This document shows, one piece after another, positions 27,360-36,744 of a stretch of DNA of 38,888 bases. A program made the position numbers and the translations under genes. A model generated the notes under the pieces. The model searched no databases and was not told the DNA's origin. It saw nothing but the letters and a program-made list of their open reading frames with translations. Origin of the DNA: Rhizobium sp. Q54 (GTDB lineage Bacteria > Pseudomonadota > Alphaproteobacteria > Rhizobiales > Beijerinckiaceae); contig CAMDOY010000002.1 in the NCBI GenBank assembly GCA_945903655.1, positions 1 to 38,888 on the forward strand, written 5' to 3'. Position 1 is the stretch's first letter. The number at the start of each line of letters is the position of its first letter.

Positions 27360-28595
27360 ATGGCTCGCCTCGTCATGAAATTCGGCGGCACTTCTGTCGC
27401 CAACATCGAACGGATCCGCAACGTCGCGCAGCATGTGAAGCGCGAAGTGGAAGCGGGCCACGAGGTCGCCGTGGTGGTCTCCGCCATGTCCGGCAAGACC
27501 AATGAGCTCGTGGCCTGGTGCGCCGACGCCTCGAAACTCTACGACAAGCGCGAATATGACGCGGTCGTGGCGTCTGGCGAACAGGTCACCTCCGGGCTTC
27601 TGGCCATCGCCCTGCAGGAAATCGGCATCCCCGCCCGCTCGTGGCAGGGCTGGCAGATCCCCATCCGCACCTCGGACGCCCATGGCTCCGCCCGCATCGA
27701 ATCCATTGAAGAGGCGGGCCTGGCGGCAGGCTTCGCCCGCAAGGAGGTCGCGGTCATCGCGGGCTTCCAGGGGATCCACGAGGCCAGCGGTCGGCTGACG
27801 ACGCTGGGACGCGGCGGCTCAGACACCAGCGCGGTCGCCATCGCCGCCGCCATCAAGGCGGACCGCTGCGACATCTATACCGACGTGGACGGGGTCTATA
27901 CGACCGATCCGCGCATCGTGCCCAAGGCGCGTCGGCTCGACCGGGTCGCCTTCGAGGAAATGCTTGAAATGGCGTCGCTTGGCGCCAAGGTGCTGCAGGT
28001 TCGCTCCGTCGAGGTGGCGATGGTGCACAAGGTGAAGACCTTCGTGCGCTCCTCCTTCGACGATCCGGCGGACCCCAAGCCCGGCACGCTCATTTGTGAC
28101 GAGGAGGACATCGTGGAACAGCAGGTCGTCACCGGAATCGCCTTCTCGCGCGATGAGGCGCAATTGACCCTGCGCCGCGTCTCCGACAAGCCCGGCGTCG
28201 CGGCGGCCATCTTCGTGCCCCTCGCCGAAGCCAATATCAATGTGGACATGATCATCCAGGTCGTCTCCGACGACGCGAAGACCACAGACATCACCTTCAC
28301 GGTGCCCCAGGCGGATTTCGAGCGCGCCCGCACCATGCTGGAGGGCATGCGCGCCGATATCGGCTTCGCGACGCTTCAGGGCGCCAATGATGTGGTGAAG
28401 ATCTCCGCCATCGGCATCGGCATGCGCAGCCATGCGGGCGTCGCCGCCCGGGCCTTCAAGGCTCTGGCCGACAAGGGCATCAACATCCGCGCCATCACCA
28501 CCAGCGAGATCAAGTTCTCGGTGCTGATCGACGCGGAATATACGGAGCTGGCGGTGCGCACGCTCCACACGCTCTACGGCCTCGACAAGGCCTGA
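27360..28595 (+). CDS. lysC: aspartate kinase
   Basis: 'MARLVMKFGGTSVANIERIRNVAQHVKREV', 'TLGRGGSDTSAVAIAAAIKADRCDIYTDVDGVYTTDPRIVPKARRLDRVAFEEMLEMASLGAKVLQVRSVE', tandem ACT-like C-terminus. Confidence 0.97.
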   Translation: MARLVMKFGGTSVANIERIRNVAQHVKREVEAGHEVAVVVSAMSGKTNELVAWCADASKLYDKREYDAVVASGEQVTSGLLAIALQEIGIPARSWQGWQIPIRTSDAHGSARIESIEEAGLAAGFARKEVAVIAGFQGIHEASGRLTTLGRGGSDTSAVAIAAAIKADRCDIYTDVDGVYTTDPRIVPKARRLDRVAFEEMLEMASLGAKVLQVRSVEVAMVHKVKTFVRSSFDDPADPKPGTLICDEEDIVEQQVVTGIAFSRDEAQLTLRRVSDKPGVAAAIFVPLAEANINVDMIIQVVSDDAKTTDITFTVPQADFERARTMLEGMRADIGFATLQGANDVVKISAIGIGMRSHAGVAARAFKALADKGINIRAITTSEIKFSVLIDAEYTELAVRTLHTLYGLDKA

Positions 28596-28616
28596 GCAGA
28601 CCAGGGCTCGTGGCGG

Positions 28617-28847
28617 TCAGAAATCGACCGCCCGACCGTCGATCTCCCAATCGCCGAACCGCGAGGGGTCCAGCCCGCCGCGCCCATTGATTTCGGTGGG
28701 CGCCGCCGCTTTCGCCACGTCAGCGAGCCTGCGCCGCTCGGCGGCCTCCGCCAAAGCGCGTTCGGCGGCTGGGGTCAGCGGCTTTTTGGGCTGGGCGTCC
28801 GCCGGGGCCTTTTCCCCCGCATCCTGCTTCGGCTCGTCGGACTGCAT
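28617..28847 (-). CDS. DUF1674 domain protein (SDHAF4-like)
   Basis: C-terminal signature 'EINGRGGLDPSRFGDWEIDGRAVDF'. Confidence 0.9.
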   Translation of the reverse strand: MQSDEPKQDAGEKAPADAQPKKPLTPAAERALAEAAERRRLADVAKAAAPTEINGRGGLDPSRFGDWEIDGRAVDF

Positions 28848-29082
28848 CGCTTAACCCCTGTGGTCTCTTCGCCCCCCCGAGGGGACGAGCCATCTATCAT
28901 GGATCGGCTCAAAAAGATCAGCCTTTCGTGCGGGTAATGCTGAAGCTCAAGTCATTCGCCCCGCCTTCCCTTGCCTAGACCCCCTGACAACCCTATGAAT
29001 CTGCAAAGTGGCGGCACGGTTGCGGATCCTGATTCGGCGCGTGTGAGCGCCCTTCCCAAATCCGAATCAGAAAAGTTGCCTC

Positions 29083-30444
29083 GTGACGAAACCGCCTCGA
29101 TCTTTTCAGCAGCGACAAGCCCCGCCCGCGCCCCCGCCGCCGGGATTGCATGCGCGGCTCGTGGCCGCCGCCGTGCTGGCCGATGTGGCGGGCCAGGGCT
29201 CGACTCTCGACGAGCGCCTGGGCGCCGAAGCCTCCGCCCGCATGAGCGATCTGGATCCGCGCGACCGCGCCCTCGTGCGCTCCATCACGACCGTCGCCCT
29301 GCGCAGGCTTGGCGCGATCCGCGCGACCCTCGCCCGGTTCCTGGAAAAGGGCCTTCCGAAAAAAGCGGCGGCTGTCGAATGGACCCTTATCACGGCCACA
29401 GCGCAGATCCTGTTTCTGGACGTGCCCGACCACGCCGCCGTGGATCTGGCGGTTCACGCCATTCGCAGGGATCCGCGCACCGCAGCCTTCGCCTCCCTGG
29501 TGAATGCGGTTCTGCGCAACGTGATCCGCGCCCGCGACGAGCTCATCTCGCCCGCCGACCCCTTCATCGACACCCCCGCCTGGCTCGCGGCCCGCTGGCG
29601 CAAGACCTATGGGGAAGAGACCGCCGCCGCCATCGTGCGCGCGCATCAACTCGAACCGACCCTTGATCTGACCGTGAAGCAGGACGCTGAGGGCTGGGCG
29701 GAGAAGCTTGGCGGCTTCGTGCTGCCCACCGGATCCGTCCGCCTGCTCAACCACGCGCCGATCACGGAATTGCCGGGCTATGACGAGGGCGCCTGGTGGG
29801 TGCAGGACGCCGCCGCAAGCCTGCCCGCCCGCCTCCTGCGGGTCGAGCCGGGCATGCGCGTCATTGATCTATGCGCGGCGCCCGGCGGCAAGACCGCCCA
29901 ACTCGCCCATGCGGGCGCGCAGGTCGTGGCGCTGGACCGCTCCGCCGAGCGGATGAAACGGGTCAGCGCCAATCTGGAGCGACTGGGACTCTGCGCCGAA
30001 CTATCGGTGGGCGACGCCCTGAGTTTCGAGGCGCCAGCCTTTGACGCGGTTCTGCTGGATGCGCCCTGCACCTCCACGGGGACCATTCGCCGCCATCCGG
30101 ATGTCGCCTGGACCAAACGCGCCAGCGACATCACTGCCCTCGCCAAGGTGCAGGCCCGCATGATCGATCACGCCATCGAACTTCTGAAGCCGGGGGGGAC
30201 GCTGGTCTATTCCACCTGCTCGCTGGAGCCCGAAGAGGGGGAGCTCCAGATCAACGCGCTGCTGCGACGGAACCCGGATGTGATCCGCGCCCCCATTGAG
30301 GAGAACGAGCCGGGCGTGCCGAAGGTGTGCATATCTCCCTCCGGGGACTTGCGAACGCTTCCCTGTCATCTCTACGATGAAGACTCTCGGCGTTCTGGGC
30401 TTGATGGGTTTTTTGCGGCCCGCCTCGTGCGTCGGAGCAAGTAG
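29083..30444 (+). CDS. RsmB/NOP family class I SAM-dependent rRNA (cytosine-5) methyltransferase
   Basis: NusB-like N-terminus and 'VIDLCAAPGGKTAQLAHAGAQVVALDRSAERMKRVSANLERLGL…FDAVLLDAPCTSTGTIRRHPDVAWTK…GGTLVYSTCSLEPEEGE'. GTG start. Confidence 0.95.
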   Translation: MTKPPRSFQQRQAPPAPPPPGLHARLVAAAVLADVAGQGSTLDERLGAEASARMSDLDPRDRALVRSITTVALRRLGAIRATLARFLEKGLPKKAAAVEWTLITATAQILFLDVPDHAAVDLAVHAIRRDPRTAAFASLVNAVLRNVIRARDELISPADPFIDTPAWLAARWRKTYGEETAAAIVRAHQLEPTLDLTVKQDAEGWAEKLGGFVLPTGSVRLLNHAPITELPGYDEGAWWVQDAAASLPARLLRVEPGMRVIDLCAAPGGKTAQLAHAGAQVVALDRSAERMKRVSANLERLGLCAELSVGDALSFEAPAFDAVLLDAPCTSTGTIRRHPDVAWTKRASDITALAKVQARMIDHAIELLKPGGTLVYSTCSLEPEEGELQINALLRRNPDVIRAPIEENEPGVPKVCISPSGDLRTLPCHLYDEDSRRSGLDGFFAARLVRRSK

Positions 30445-30446
30445 CG

Positions 30447-32177
30447 TTGGTTCGTGAAGGGCAGGCGGGGGTGTCGCAGTCGGTGGCAGAACGGGTCCAG
30501 CTCGCAGTGATGGCGGCTGGACAAGGCTTCGAATGGCTGCGCCGCCGTGCTGGTTGGCCAATGAGCCTTGTTGACCTCGTGGACCTCGGCGGCCCTGACC
30601 GCCTGGTGATCGCACCCCAGGACATCCGCACGGCCGACCCCACCATGGCCGCCGATATTTATGCGGGTTATTTCGCCTTCGCTGGTAAAATGGTGAACGC
30701 CCATGGGGTGTCGCCCTTCGAGGTCGCGCCCCCCTCGCCCGCCTGGGCGGCCAATCTCGCAGGCTTTGGCTGGCTGCGGCATCTGCGGGCGGCGGACACC
30801 GCGCTCGCCCGCGCCAATGGCCGCGTTCTCGTGGAAGACTGGATCGACACGCGTGGGCGCCCCTCGAACGCCATTGATTGGGAGCCCCGGGTCATCGCCC
30901 GCCGGTTGCTCTCCTGGCTGAGCCAATCGCCGCTCATCCTGGAAGGGGCTGACCGCCAGTTCTACAGCCGCTTCATGAAGAACATCAGCCGACAGGCCAC
31001 GATCCTGCAGCGGCGCATGAACGAGGGACCTGGCGGAGAGACCCGGCTGCTGGTCCTGATCGCGCTCTCGGAGTTCAGTCTGTGCGCAGATGGGGTGAGC
31101 AGCCTGCAAACGCGCATGAGCCGCCTGCTGGACGAAGAGCTTGGGCGACAGATTCTGGGCGATGGCGGCCATATCGCCCGCAATCCCCAAACCATCATCG
31201 ACCTGCTGCTCGATTTGCTTCCCCTCCGCCAGTCCTATGCGGCGCGTGGCGTGAGCGCGCCGCCGCAACTGCTAAACGCCATCGACCGCATGATGCCGAT
31301 GCTGCGCCTCTTCCGCCATGGCGATGGATCCATCGCGCTCTTCAATGGCATGGGGCCCACGGCGCCCCATGACCTCGCGACCATCCTCGCCTATGACGAC
31401 GCCCGTTCCGCGCCCCTCGCCAACGCCCCCTATAGCGGCTACCAGCGGCTGGAGACCGGCCCTGCGGTGTTGATCCTTGATGCGGGCGCCCCGCCCCCCG
31501 CCGAATATTCGAGCCGGGCCCACGCGGGATGCCTGTCCTTCGAATTTTCCTTCGAGACGCAGCGCCTCATCGTGAACTGCGGCGGCCCGAACGAGAGCAA
31601 CGCCGACATGCGCGACATCGCGCGTTCGACCGCCGCCCATTCGACCGTGACCATGGCCGACACCTCCTCCTGCCAATACGCCAAGGCCGCAGGCCTCAAG
31701 CGATTGCAGGAAGGCCAGATCGTCAGCGGGCCGCGCAAGATCACGGTGAACCGGCAATCGGCGGAGGATTGCATCGCGATCGAAGCCAGCCATGACGGCT
31801 ATGATCGCCAATTCGGCGTCATCCATAACCGCAGCCTCTTTCTGTCGATCGATGGCGAAAGGCTTGAGGGGGAAGACACGATCCTCGATTCCGGACGCAA
31901 GGTCTCCAACGCCTTGCTGGCTCGATATGCGATCAGGTTTCATCTGCACCCCAGCGTGCGCGCGCAGTTGAGAGAAGATCGGCAATCCGTGGATCTCTTC
32001 ACGCCCTCAGGCCAGATCTGGACCTTCGAGTCCGAAGGTTATGAGATCGATATTGAGGAAAGCATCTTTTTCGCCGGTTCCCATGGCGTGGGCAGAACCG
32101 AGCAAATCGTCATTCACGCCAGCAGGCGCGACGAGGGGCCCATCAACTGGAGCCTCGTGAAGGCCTCCGCCGACTGA
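30447..32177 (+). CDS. heparinase II/III family protein
   Basis: 'WIDTRGRPSNAIDWEPRVIARRLLSWLSQSPLILEGADRQFYSRFMKNISRQATILQRRM…GDGSIALFNGMG…HAGCLSFEFSFETQRLIVNCGGPNE…ARSTAAHSTVTMADTSS'. Start (TTG) uncertain. Confidence 0.92.
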   Translation: MVREGQAGVSQSVAERVQLAVMAAGQGFEWLRRRAGWPMSLVDLVDLGGPDRLVIAPQDIRTADPTMAADIYAGYFAFAGKMVNAHGVSPFEVAPPSPAWAANLAGFGWLRHLRAADTALARANGRVLVEDWIDTRGRPSNAIDWEPRVIARRLLSWLSQSPLILEGADRQFYSRFMKNISRQATILQRRMNEGPGGETRLLVLIALSEFSLCADGVSSLQTRMSRLLDEELGRQILGDGGHIARNPQTIIDLLLDLLPLRQSYAARGVSAPPQLLNAIDRMMPMLRLFRHGDGSIALFNGMGPTAPHDLATILAYDDARSAPLANAPYSGYQRLETGPAVLILDAGAPPPAEYSSRAHAGCLSFEFSFETQRLIVNCGGPNESNADMRDIARSTAAHSTVTMADTSSCQYAKAAGLKRLQEGQIVSGPRKITVNRQSAEDCIAIEASHDGYDRQFGVIHNRSLFLSIDGERLEGEDTILDSGRKVSNALLARYAIRFHLHPSVRAQLREDRQSVDLFTPSGQIWTFESEGYEIDIEESIFFAGSHGVGRTEQIVIHASRRDEGPINWSLVKASAD

Positions 32178-32212
32178 CGACGCCTTTTTCAAAGGCCGCA
32201 CATCGACGCATC

Positions 32213-32245
32213 AAAAAAGCGCCCGTTCCTTTCGAAACGGGCGCT
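32213..32245 (-). terminator. Rho-independent terminator of the 32278-32706 minus-strand gene
   Basis: AGCGCCCGTTCC (32218-32229) / GAAACGGGCGCT (32234-32245). On the minus strand this is a 12-bp stem (one wobble) followed by TTTTTT. Confidence 0.92.
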
Positions 32246-32277
32246 CTGGAATTTTCATTTCAGGTTGAAAGCAGCGT

Positions 32278-32706
32278 CTATCGCCCGCCCAGACGGATGA
32301 GGGTGCGCGGCGCGCCCGCCACCCCAAGACCGCGGAAGGGCTTGCGCTCCACCGTGACGCCTTCGCTGCGCTCGAAGCGCGGCGTGAAGCCAGCGCTCTT
32401 GCGCTCGACCGTGACGGAAGGCTTGCGCTCGACCACGACCGCGCGCTGGGCGCCGGCCCTGTTGCTGGAGAAGGTGACTTCGGGAGCCGGGGCGCGTCTC
32501 GCCGCAGCCGCACGCACCGCCATCTTGGCCACGAGGTCGCGGGCCTCCTCGATGGGGGCGCCCATGAGTTCTGCTGCGAAGGCGGCTTGATCCTCGGCGT
32601 CGTCCATGAAGCCCTGGGCCGCCAGCACCGCCTCCTCAAGGGTCGGGGGGTCGTAGCGAACGCGAACGGGGGGACGGTTCTTCGCCTTGGAGGGGGTGGG
32701 GCGCAT
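32278..32706 (-). CDS. hypothetical protein with VERK(P/S) repeats
   Basis: MRPTPSKAKNRPPVRVRYDPPTLEEAVLAAQGFMDDAEDQAAFAAELMGAPIEEARDLVAKMA… then 'VVVERKPSVTVERKSAGFTPRFERSEGVTVERKPF'. Followed by a strong terminator. The longer ORF to 33315 runs antisense into purH and is rejected. Confidence 0.72.
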   Translation of the reverse strand: MRPTPSKAKNRPPVRVRYDPPTLEEAVLAAQGFMDDAEDQAAFAAELMGAPIEEARDLVAKMAVRAAAARRAPAPEVTFSSNRAGAQRAVVVERKPSVTVERKSAGFTPRFERSEGVTVERKPFRGLGVAGAPRTLIRLGGR

Positions 32707-32759
32707 CGGCTTTTTCCGGTTTATCGGTTGGCTGAGGCGTTCGCGCCGCAGCAGGTCAT

Positions 32760-32774
32760 TTGTGCATTGCACAA
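32760..32774. promoter_or_regulatory. palindromic operator-like site TTGTGCA-T-TGCACAA
   Basis: Perfect 7-bp inverted repeat with a 1-nt centre; on the minus strand it overlaps an extended -10-like TGCTATATT upstream of the 32706 start. Confidence 0.5.
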
Positions 32775-32995
32775 TATAGCACTCAATCTCAGTACGCAAC
32801 CAAATCAGAACTGGATTAAGGAACGGTGGACAAGTGACACGTCGGGTTTCGATTTTCCAGTCCCTTAGGCGGATTTCCCCGTGTTTCCCGCAATCTCTGG
32901 GCCAAGGCCGCCGCGCGCTGCTTTTGTCTCGGGCCGCATCGTGGTAAGCGCCCGCAAGCCCCTGACAGCAAGCTCCCAACAGAATGCAGGTTCCC

Positions 32996-34588
32996 ATGGC
33001 CTCCGATCTTCGCCGCGTCTCCCGCGCCCTCCTGTCCGTCTCCGACAAGGCGGGCCTCGTCGATTTCGCCCGCGCCCTGAGCGCCCGGGGCATTGAACTG
33101 GTCTCGACGGGAGGCACCCGCAAGGCGCTGGCCGACGCGGGCTTGCCGGTGAAGGACGTCTCCGACCTCACGGGCTTTCCCGAGATGATGGATGGGCGCG
33201 TCAAGACCCTGCATCCCATCGTCCACGGCGGGTTGCTGGCCATCCGCGAAAACCCCGAGCACGAGGCGGCCATGCTGGCCCATGGCATCGGGCCCATCGA
33301 CCTGCTGGTGGTCAATCTCTACCCCTTCGAGGCCACGGTCTCGAAAGGCGCGGGCTATGACGATTGCATCGAGAACATCGACATTGGCGGGCCCGCCATG
33401 ATTCGCGGCGCGGCCAAGAACCATGGTGATGTGGCCGTGGTGGTCGAAGTCAGCGATTATCAGGCCGTGCTGGACACGCTGGAGGCCAACGCGGGCGCGA
33501 CCACGCTCGCCCTTCGCAAGCATCTGGCTCAGAAGGCCTATGCGCGCACAGCCGCCTATGACGCGGCGATCTCCAACTGGTTCGCCGCGCAGATCGGCGA
33601 GGCCACACCGGACTATCGCGCCATGGGCGGCCAGCTCGCCGAGAAGATGCGCTATGGCGAGAACCCGCACCAGTCCGCAGGCTTCTACAAGACGCCCGAG
33701 CAGCGCTTCGGCGTCTCCACCGCCCGGCAGGTGCAGGGCAAGACCCTCTCCTACAACAATGTGAACGACACCGACGCCGCCTTCGAATGCGTGGCGGAAT
33801 TCGACCCCGCCCGGACCGCCGCCGTCGCCATCATCAAGCACGCCAACCCCTGCGGCGTGGCGGAAGGCTTGAGCCTGCGCGACGCCTATGAAAAGGCCCT
33901 GCGCTGCGATCCCGTCTCCGCCTTTGGCGGCATCGTGGCGCTGAACCGCAAGCTCGACGCGGAGGCGGCGCTGGAGATCGTCAAGATCTTCACCGAGGTC
34001 ATCATCGCCCCCGACGCGGACGAAGAAGCCATCCGCATCGTCGCGGGCAAGAAGAACCTGCGCCTGTTGCTGACAGGCAGCCTGCCCGATCCGCGCGCGC
34101 AAGGTCTCGTGCTGCGCACGGTGGCGGGCGGCATGCTGGTGCAGGGCCGCGACAATGCGGTGGTGGACGACATGGATCTGCGGGTCGTGACCAAACGCGC
34201 CCCCACGGCGCAGGAGCTGGAAGATCTGAAATTCGCCTTCCGCGTGGCCAAGCATGTGAAGTCCAACGCCATCGTCTACGCCCGCCAGGGCGCGACGGTG
34301 GGCGTGGGCGCGGGCCAGATGAGCCGGGTCGATTCCTCGCGCATCGCCGCCTGGAAGGCCTCGGAGGCCGCCAAAGCTGCGGGCCTTCTGGAGACCCTCG
34401 CCAAGGGTTCGGTGGTCGCCTCGGACGCCTTCTTCCCCTTCGCCGACGGCTTGCTGGCGGCGGCGGAGGCGGGCGCCACGGCTGTGATCCAGCCCGGCGG
34501 CTCCATGCGCGACGACGAGGTGATCAAGGCCGCCGACGAGGCCGGGCTCGCCATGGTGCTAACGGGACATCGTCACTTCAGACACTGA
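32996..34588 (+). CDS. purH: bifunctional AICAR formyltransferase / IMP cyclohydrolase
   Basis: '[72 protein letters not shown]', '[11 protein letters not shown]', '[55 protein letters not shown]'. Confidence 0.98.
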   Translation: MASDLRRVSRALLSVSDKAGLVDFARALSARGIELVSTGGTRKALADAGLPVKDVSDLTGFPEMMDGRVKTLHPIVHGGLLAIRENPEHEAAMLAHGIGPIDLLVVNLYPFEATVSKGAGYDDCIENIDIGGPAMIRGAAKNHGDVAVVVEVSDYQAVLDTLEANAGATTLALRKHLAQKAYARTAAYDAAISNWFAAQIGEATPDYRAMGGQLAEKMRYGENPHQSAGFYKTPEQRFGVSTARQVQGKTLSYNNVNDTDAAFECVAEFDPARTAAVAIIKHANPCGVAEGLSLRDAYEKALRCDPVSAFGGIVALNRKLDAEAALEIVKIFTEVIIAPDADEEAIRIVAGKKNLRLLLTGSLPDPRAQGLVLRTVAGGMLVQGRDNAVVDDMDLRVVTKRAPTAQELEDLKFAFRVAKHVKSNAIVYARQGATVGVGAGQMSRVDSSRIAAWKASEAAKAAGLLETLAKGSVVASDAFFPFADGLLAAAEAGATAVIQPGGSMRDDEVIKAADEAGLAMVLTGHRHFRH

Positions 34589-34759
34589 CCCCAAAAAGAA
34601 CCTTTCTGTTCATAAGACATTCACCAACAAGGCGTATTCGAGGGTATCCGCCCTCGGAAGGGCCAAGCTTGACCTTAATTGCGGCCAAGCTTGGCCATGA
34701 TGGCCAGCGAAAAGTGAATGGGGCGGAAGAAACGCCCAACGGAACAGGAATTGACACCA

Positions 34760-35047
34760 ATGCAGATCAGCACAACCAACGAGGTCGAAGGCGGGCGCGT
34801 TCTCTACCCCATCGGCCGCGTCCAGGCCGCCTCCTCCTGGCACGGGTCCGCAGTTGCGGACGACGCCGCCGACCAGCGCAAAGCCGCCCTTGAAGCCTTG
34901 ATCGAGATGGCGCGGGAATTCGACGCCGACGCCATCATCGGCGTGGACTACGCCTTTGATGAAGTGAAGCATGGGGAGATGCTGGCGGTCCAACTGCGCC
35001 GCGTCTGCGCCACCGGCATCGCCGTGAAGCTGGCGAGCGCCGCCTAA
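34760..35047 (+). CDS. YbjQ/UPF0145-like heavy-metal-binding domain protein
   Basis: 'MQISTTNEVEGGRVLYPIGRVQAASSW…ALEALIEMAREFDADAIIGVDYAFDEVKHGEMLAVQLRRVCATGIAVKL'. Confidence 0.8.
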   Translation: MQISTTNEVEGGRVLYPIGRVQAASSWHGSAVADDAADQRKAALEALIEMAREFDADAIIGVDYAFDEVKHGEMLAVQLRRVCATGIAVKLASAA

Positions 35048-35616
35048 ACCTTCTCCAGCGGGCGGTGAGGCCCCGGCGGCAGGTCCACGCTGATGGCGTC
35101 CCCTGGCGCGATATCGCCGCCCGCGATCACAATGCCCATGACGCCGGATTTCATCTGGACACGGGGCTGGCTCTTGTCGATGAGCTGGCCCATCAGCCCC
35201 GGCTGGAACTTGTCGATCTGCGTGCAGGGATTGCGCAGACCGGTGATCTCCACCACCGCCGTGCCGATGCGCAGCCTTGCGCCCGTGGGTAGATCGAGCA
35301 GGGCGAGGCCCCGCGTGGTGACGTTCTCGCCGAGATCGCCGGGGTTCACGACAAAGCCCGCCTGCGCCAGCTCCTCGAACAATTCCGCATGCATGAGATG
35401 CACCTGCCGCAGATTGGGCGCGAGCGGGTTTTTCCGCATGTGATAAGTGTGCTGCACCGTGACGCCCATATGGGCGTCGCCCTCCACGCCCAGCCCTTCG
35501 AGCAGGCGGATCGACATTTCATTGGGCTTGCTGAAGCGATGGCCCCGCGCCCGGCTCACGGCGACGACGCTGGGGCTGTTCTTGTCTTGCGTCACAGGCT
35601 CTTCTCCCGCGCTCAA
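35044..35616 (-). CDS. MOSC domain-containing protein
   Basis: '[34 protein letters not shown]…[72 protein letters not shown]'. Confidence 0.92.
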   Translation of the reverse strand: MSAGEEPVTQDKNSPSVVAVSRARGHRFSKPNEMSIRLLEGLGVEGDAHMGVTVQHTYHMRKNPLAPNLRQVHLMHAELFEELAQAGFVVNPGDLGENVTTRGLALLDLPTGARLRIGTAVVEITGLRNPCTQIDKFQPGLMGQLIDKSQPRVQMKSGVMGIVIAGGDIAPGDAISVDLPPGPHRPLEKV

Positions 35617-36686
35617 ACGTCGCTCGCCGCCAATTGCGCCGCCTGATGTTCGGTGATCAGCGGGTCGATCACATCATCCAGCGCTTCGCCGGTGATGATC
35701 TTGTCGAGCTTGTAGAGCGTGAGGTTGATGCGGTGATCGGTCAAGCGCCCCTGGGGAAAATTATAGGTGCGGATGCGCTCGGAGCGGTCGCCCGAGCCCA
35801 CCTGCGACTTGCGGTCGGCGGCGCGCTCTGAATCCAGCTTCTGCCTTTGCATGTCATAGAGCCGCGCCTTCAAGAGGCCCATGGCCCGGGCGCGGTTCTT
35901 GTGCTGGGAGCGCTCGTCCTGCACGAAGACGATGGTGTTGGTGGGGAGATGGGTGATGCGGATCGCCGATTCCGTCTTGTTCACATGCTGGCCGCCCGCC
36001 CCTTGGGCGCGCATGGTGTCGATCTTAAGATCGGCCTCGTTGATGTCGATGTCCACATCCTGCGCCTCGGGCAGAACGGCCACCGTCGCCGCTGACGTAT
36101 GGATGCGCCCCTGGGTTTCCGTTGCGGGCACCCGCTGCACCCGGTGCACGCCCGACTCGAATTTCAGCTTCGCGAAGACGCCGCGCCCCGAGACGCTGGC
36201 GATGACTTCCTTGAAGCCGCCTGCGGTCCCCTCGCTGGCTGACAAAAGCTCGACCTTCCAGCCCTTGGCCTGCGCATAGCGCTCATACATGCGATAGAGA
36301 TCGCCCGCGAAGATCGCGGCCTCGTCGCCGCCCGTACCCGCGCGCAATTCGAGGATGGCGCCGCCCTCGTCCGCCGCATCCTTGGGCAGCAGCGCGATGC
36401 GGATCTGCTGCTCGAGATCTTCGACGCGCGTTTGCGCCTCGCCTTTCTCCATCTCCGCCAATTCGCGCATCTCTGCGTCCAGCGCGGGATCGGCGAGCAT
36501 GGCGTCCACGCCCGCCAATTCATCCTGCGATTGGCGCCAGGCGCGGATGGCGTCGACGATGTCGTTGAGGTCGGCGAGTTCGCGCGAGAGGATCGCGAAG
36601 TCGGGCCCGCTCACCCCCTCGGCGAGACGCGCCGATAGTTCCTCGTGGCGACGCATGATGAGGTTGAGTTTGTCGGCTGGCAGCAT
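35613..36686 (-). CDS. prfA: peptide chain release factor 1
   Basis: '[31 protein letters not shown]', '[26 protein letters not shown]', GGQ motif '[29 protein letters not shown]', '[23 protein letters not shown]'. Confidence 0.97.
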   Translation of the reverse strand: MLPADKLNLIMRRHEELSARLAEGVSGPDFAILSRELADLNDIVDAIRAWRQSQDELAGVDAMLADPALDAEMRELAEMEKGEAQTRVEDLEQQIRIALLPKDAADEGGAILELRAGTGGDEAAIFAGDLYRMYERYAQAKGWKVELLSASEGTAGGFKEVIASVSGRGVFAKLKFESGVHRVQRVPATETQGRIHTSAATVAVLPEAQDVDIDINEADLKIDTMRAQGAGGQHVNKTESAIRITHLPTNTIVFVQDERSQHKNRARAMGLLKARLYDMQRQKLDSERAADRKSQVGSGDRSERIRTYNFPQGRLTDHRINLTLYKLDKIITGEALDDVIDPLITEHQAAQLAASDV

Positions 36687-36744
36687 GAGGGACTCGATGG
36701 GTCGGCGGAGGGAAAACGGCGGATGACGTCGGGACTATGCGCAG

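Noticed and set aside
27819-28568. 249-aa minus strand ORF
   Set aside because: Antisense to lysC; shadow ORF.
32700-32995. ZTP/purine-type riboswitch upstream of purH
   Set aside because: No recognisable ZTP or purine riboswitch consensus; cmsearch against Rfam would settle it.
32707-33315. N-terminal extension of the 345-aa minus ORF
   Set aside because: Extends through the putative promoter/operator and antisense into purH; the real start is more likely 32706.
32816-34255. 479-aa minus strand ORF
   Set aside because: Antisense to purH; composition typical of a shadow ORF.
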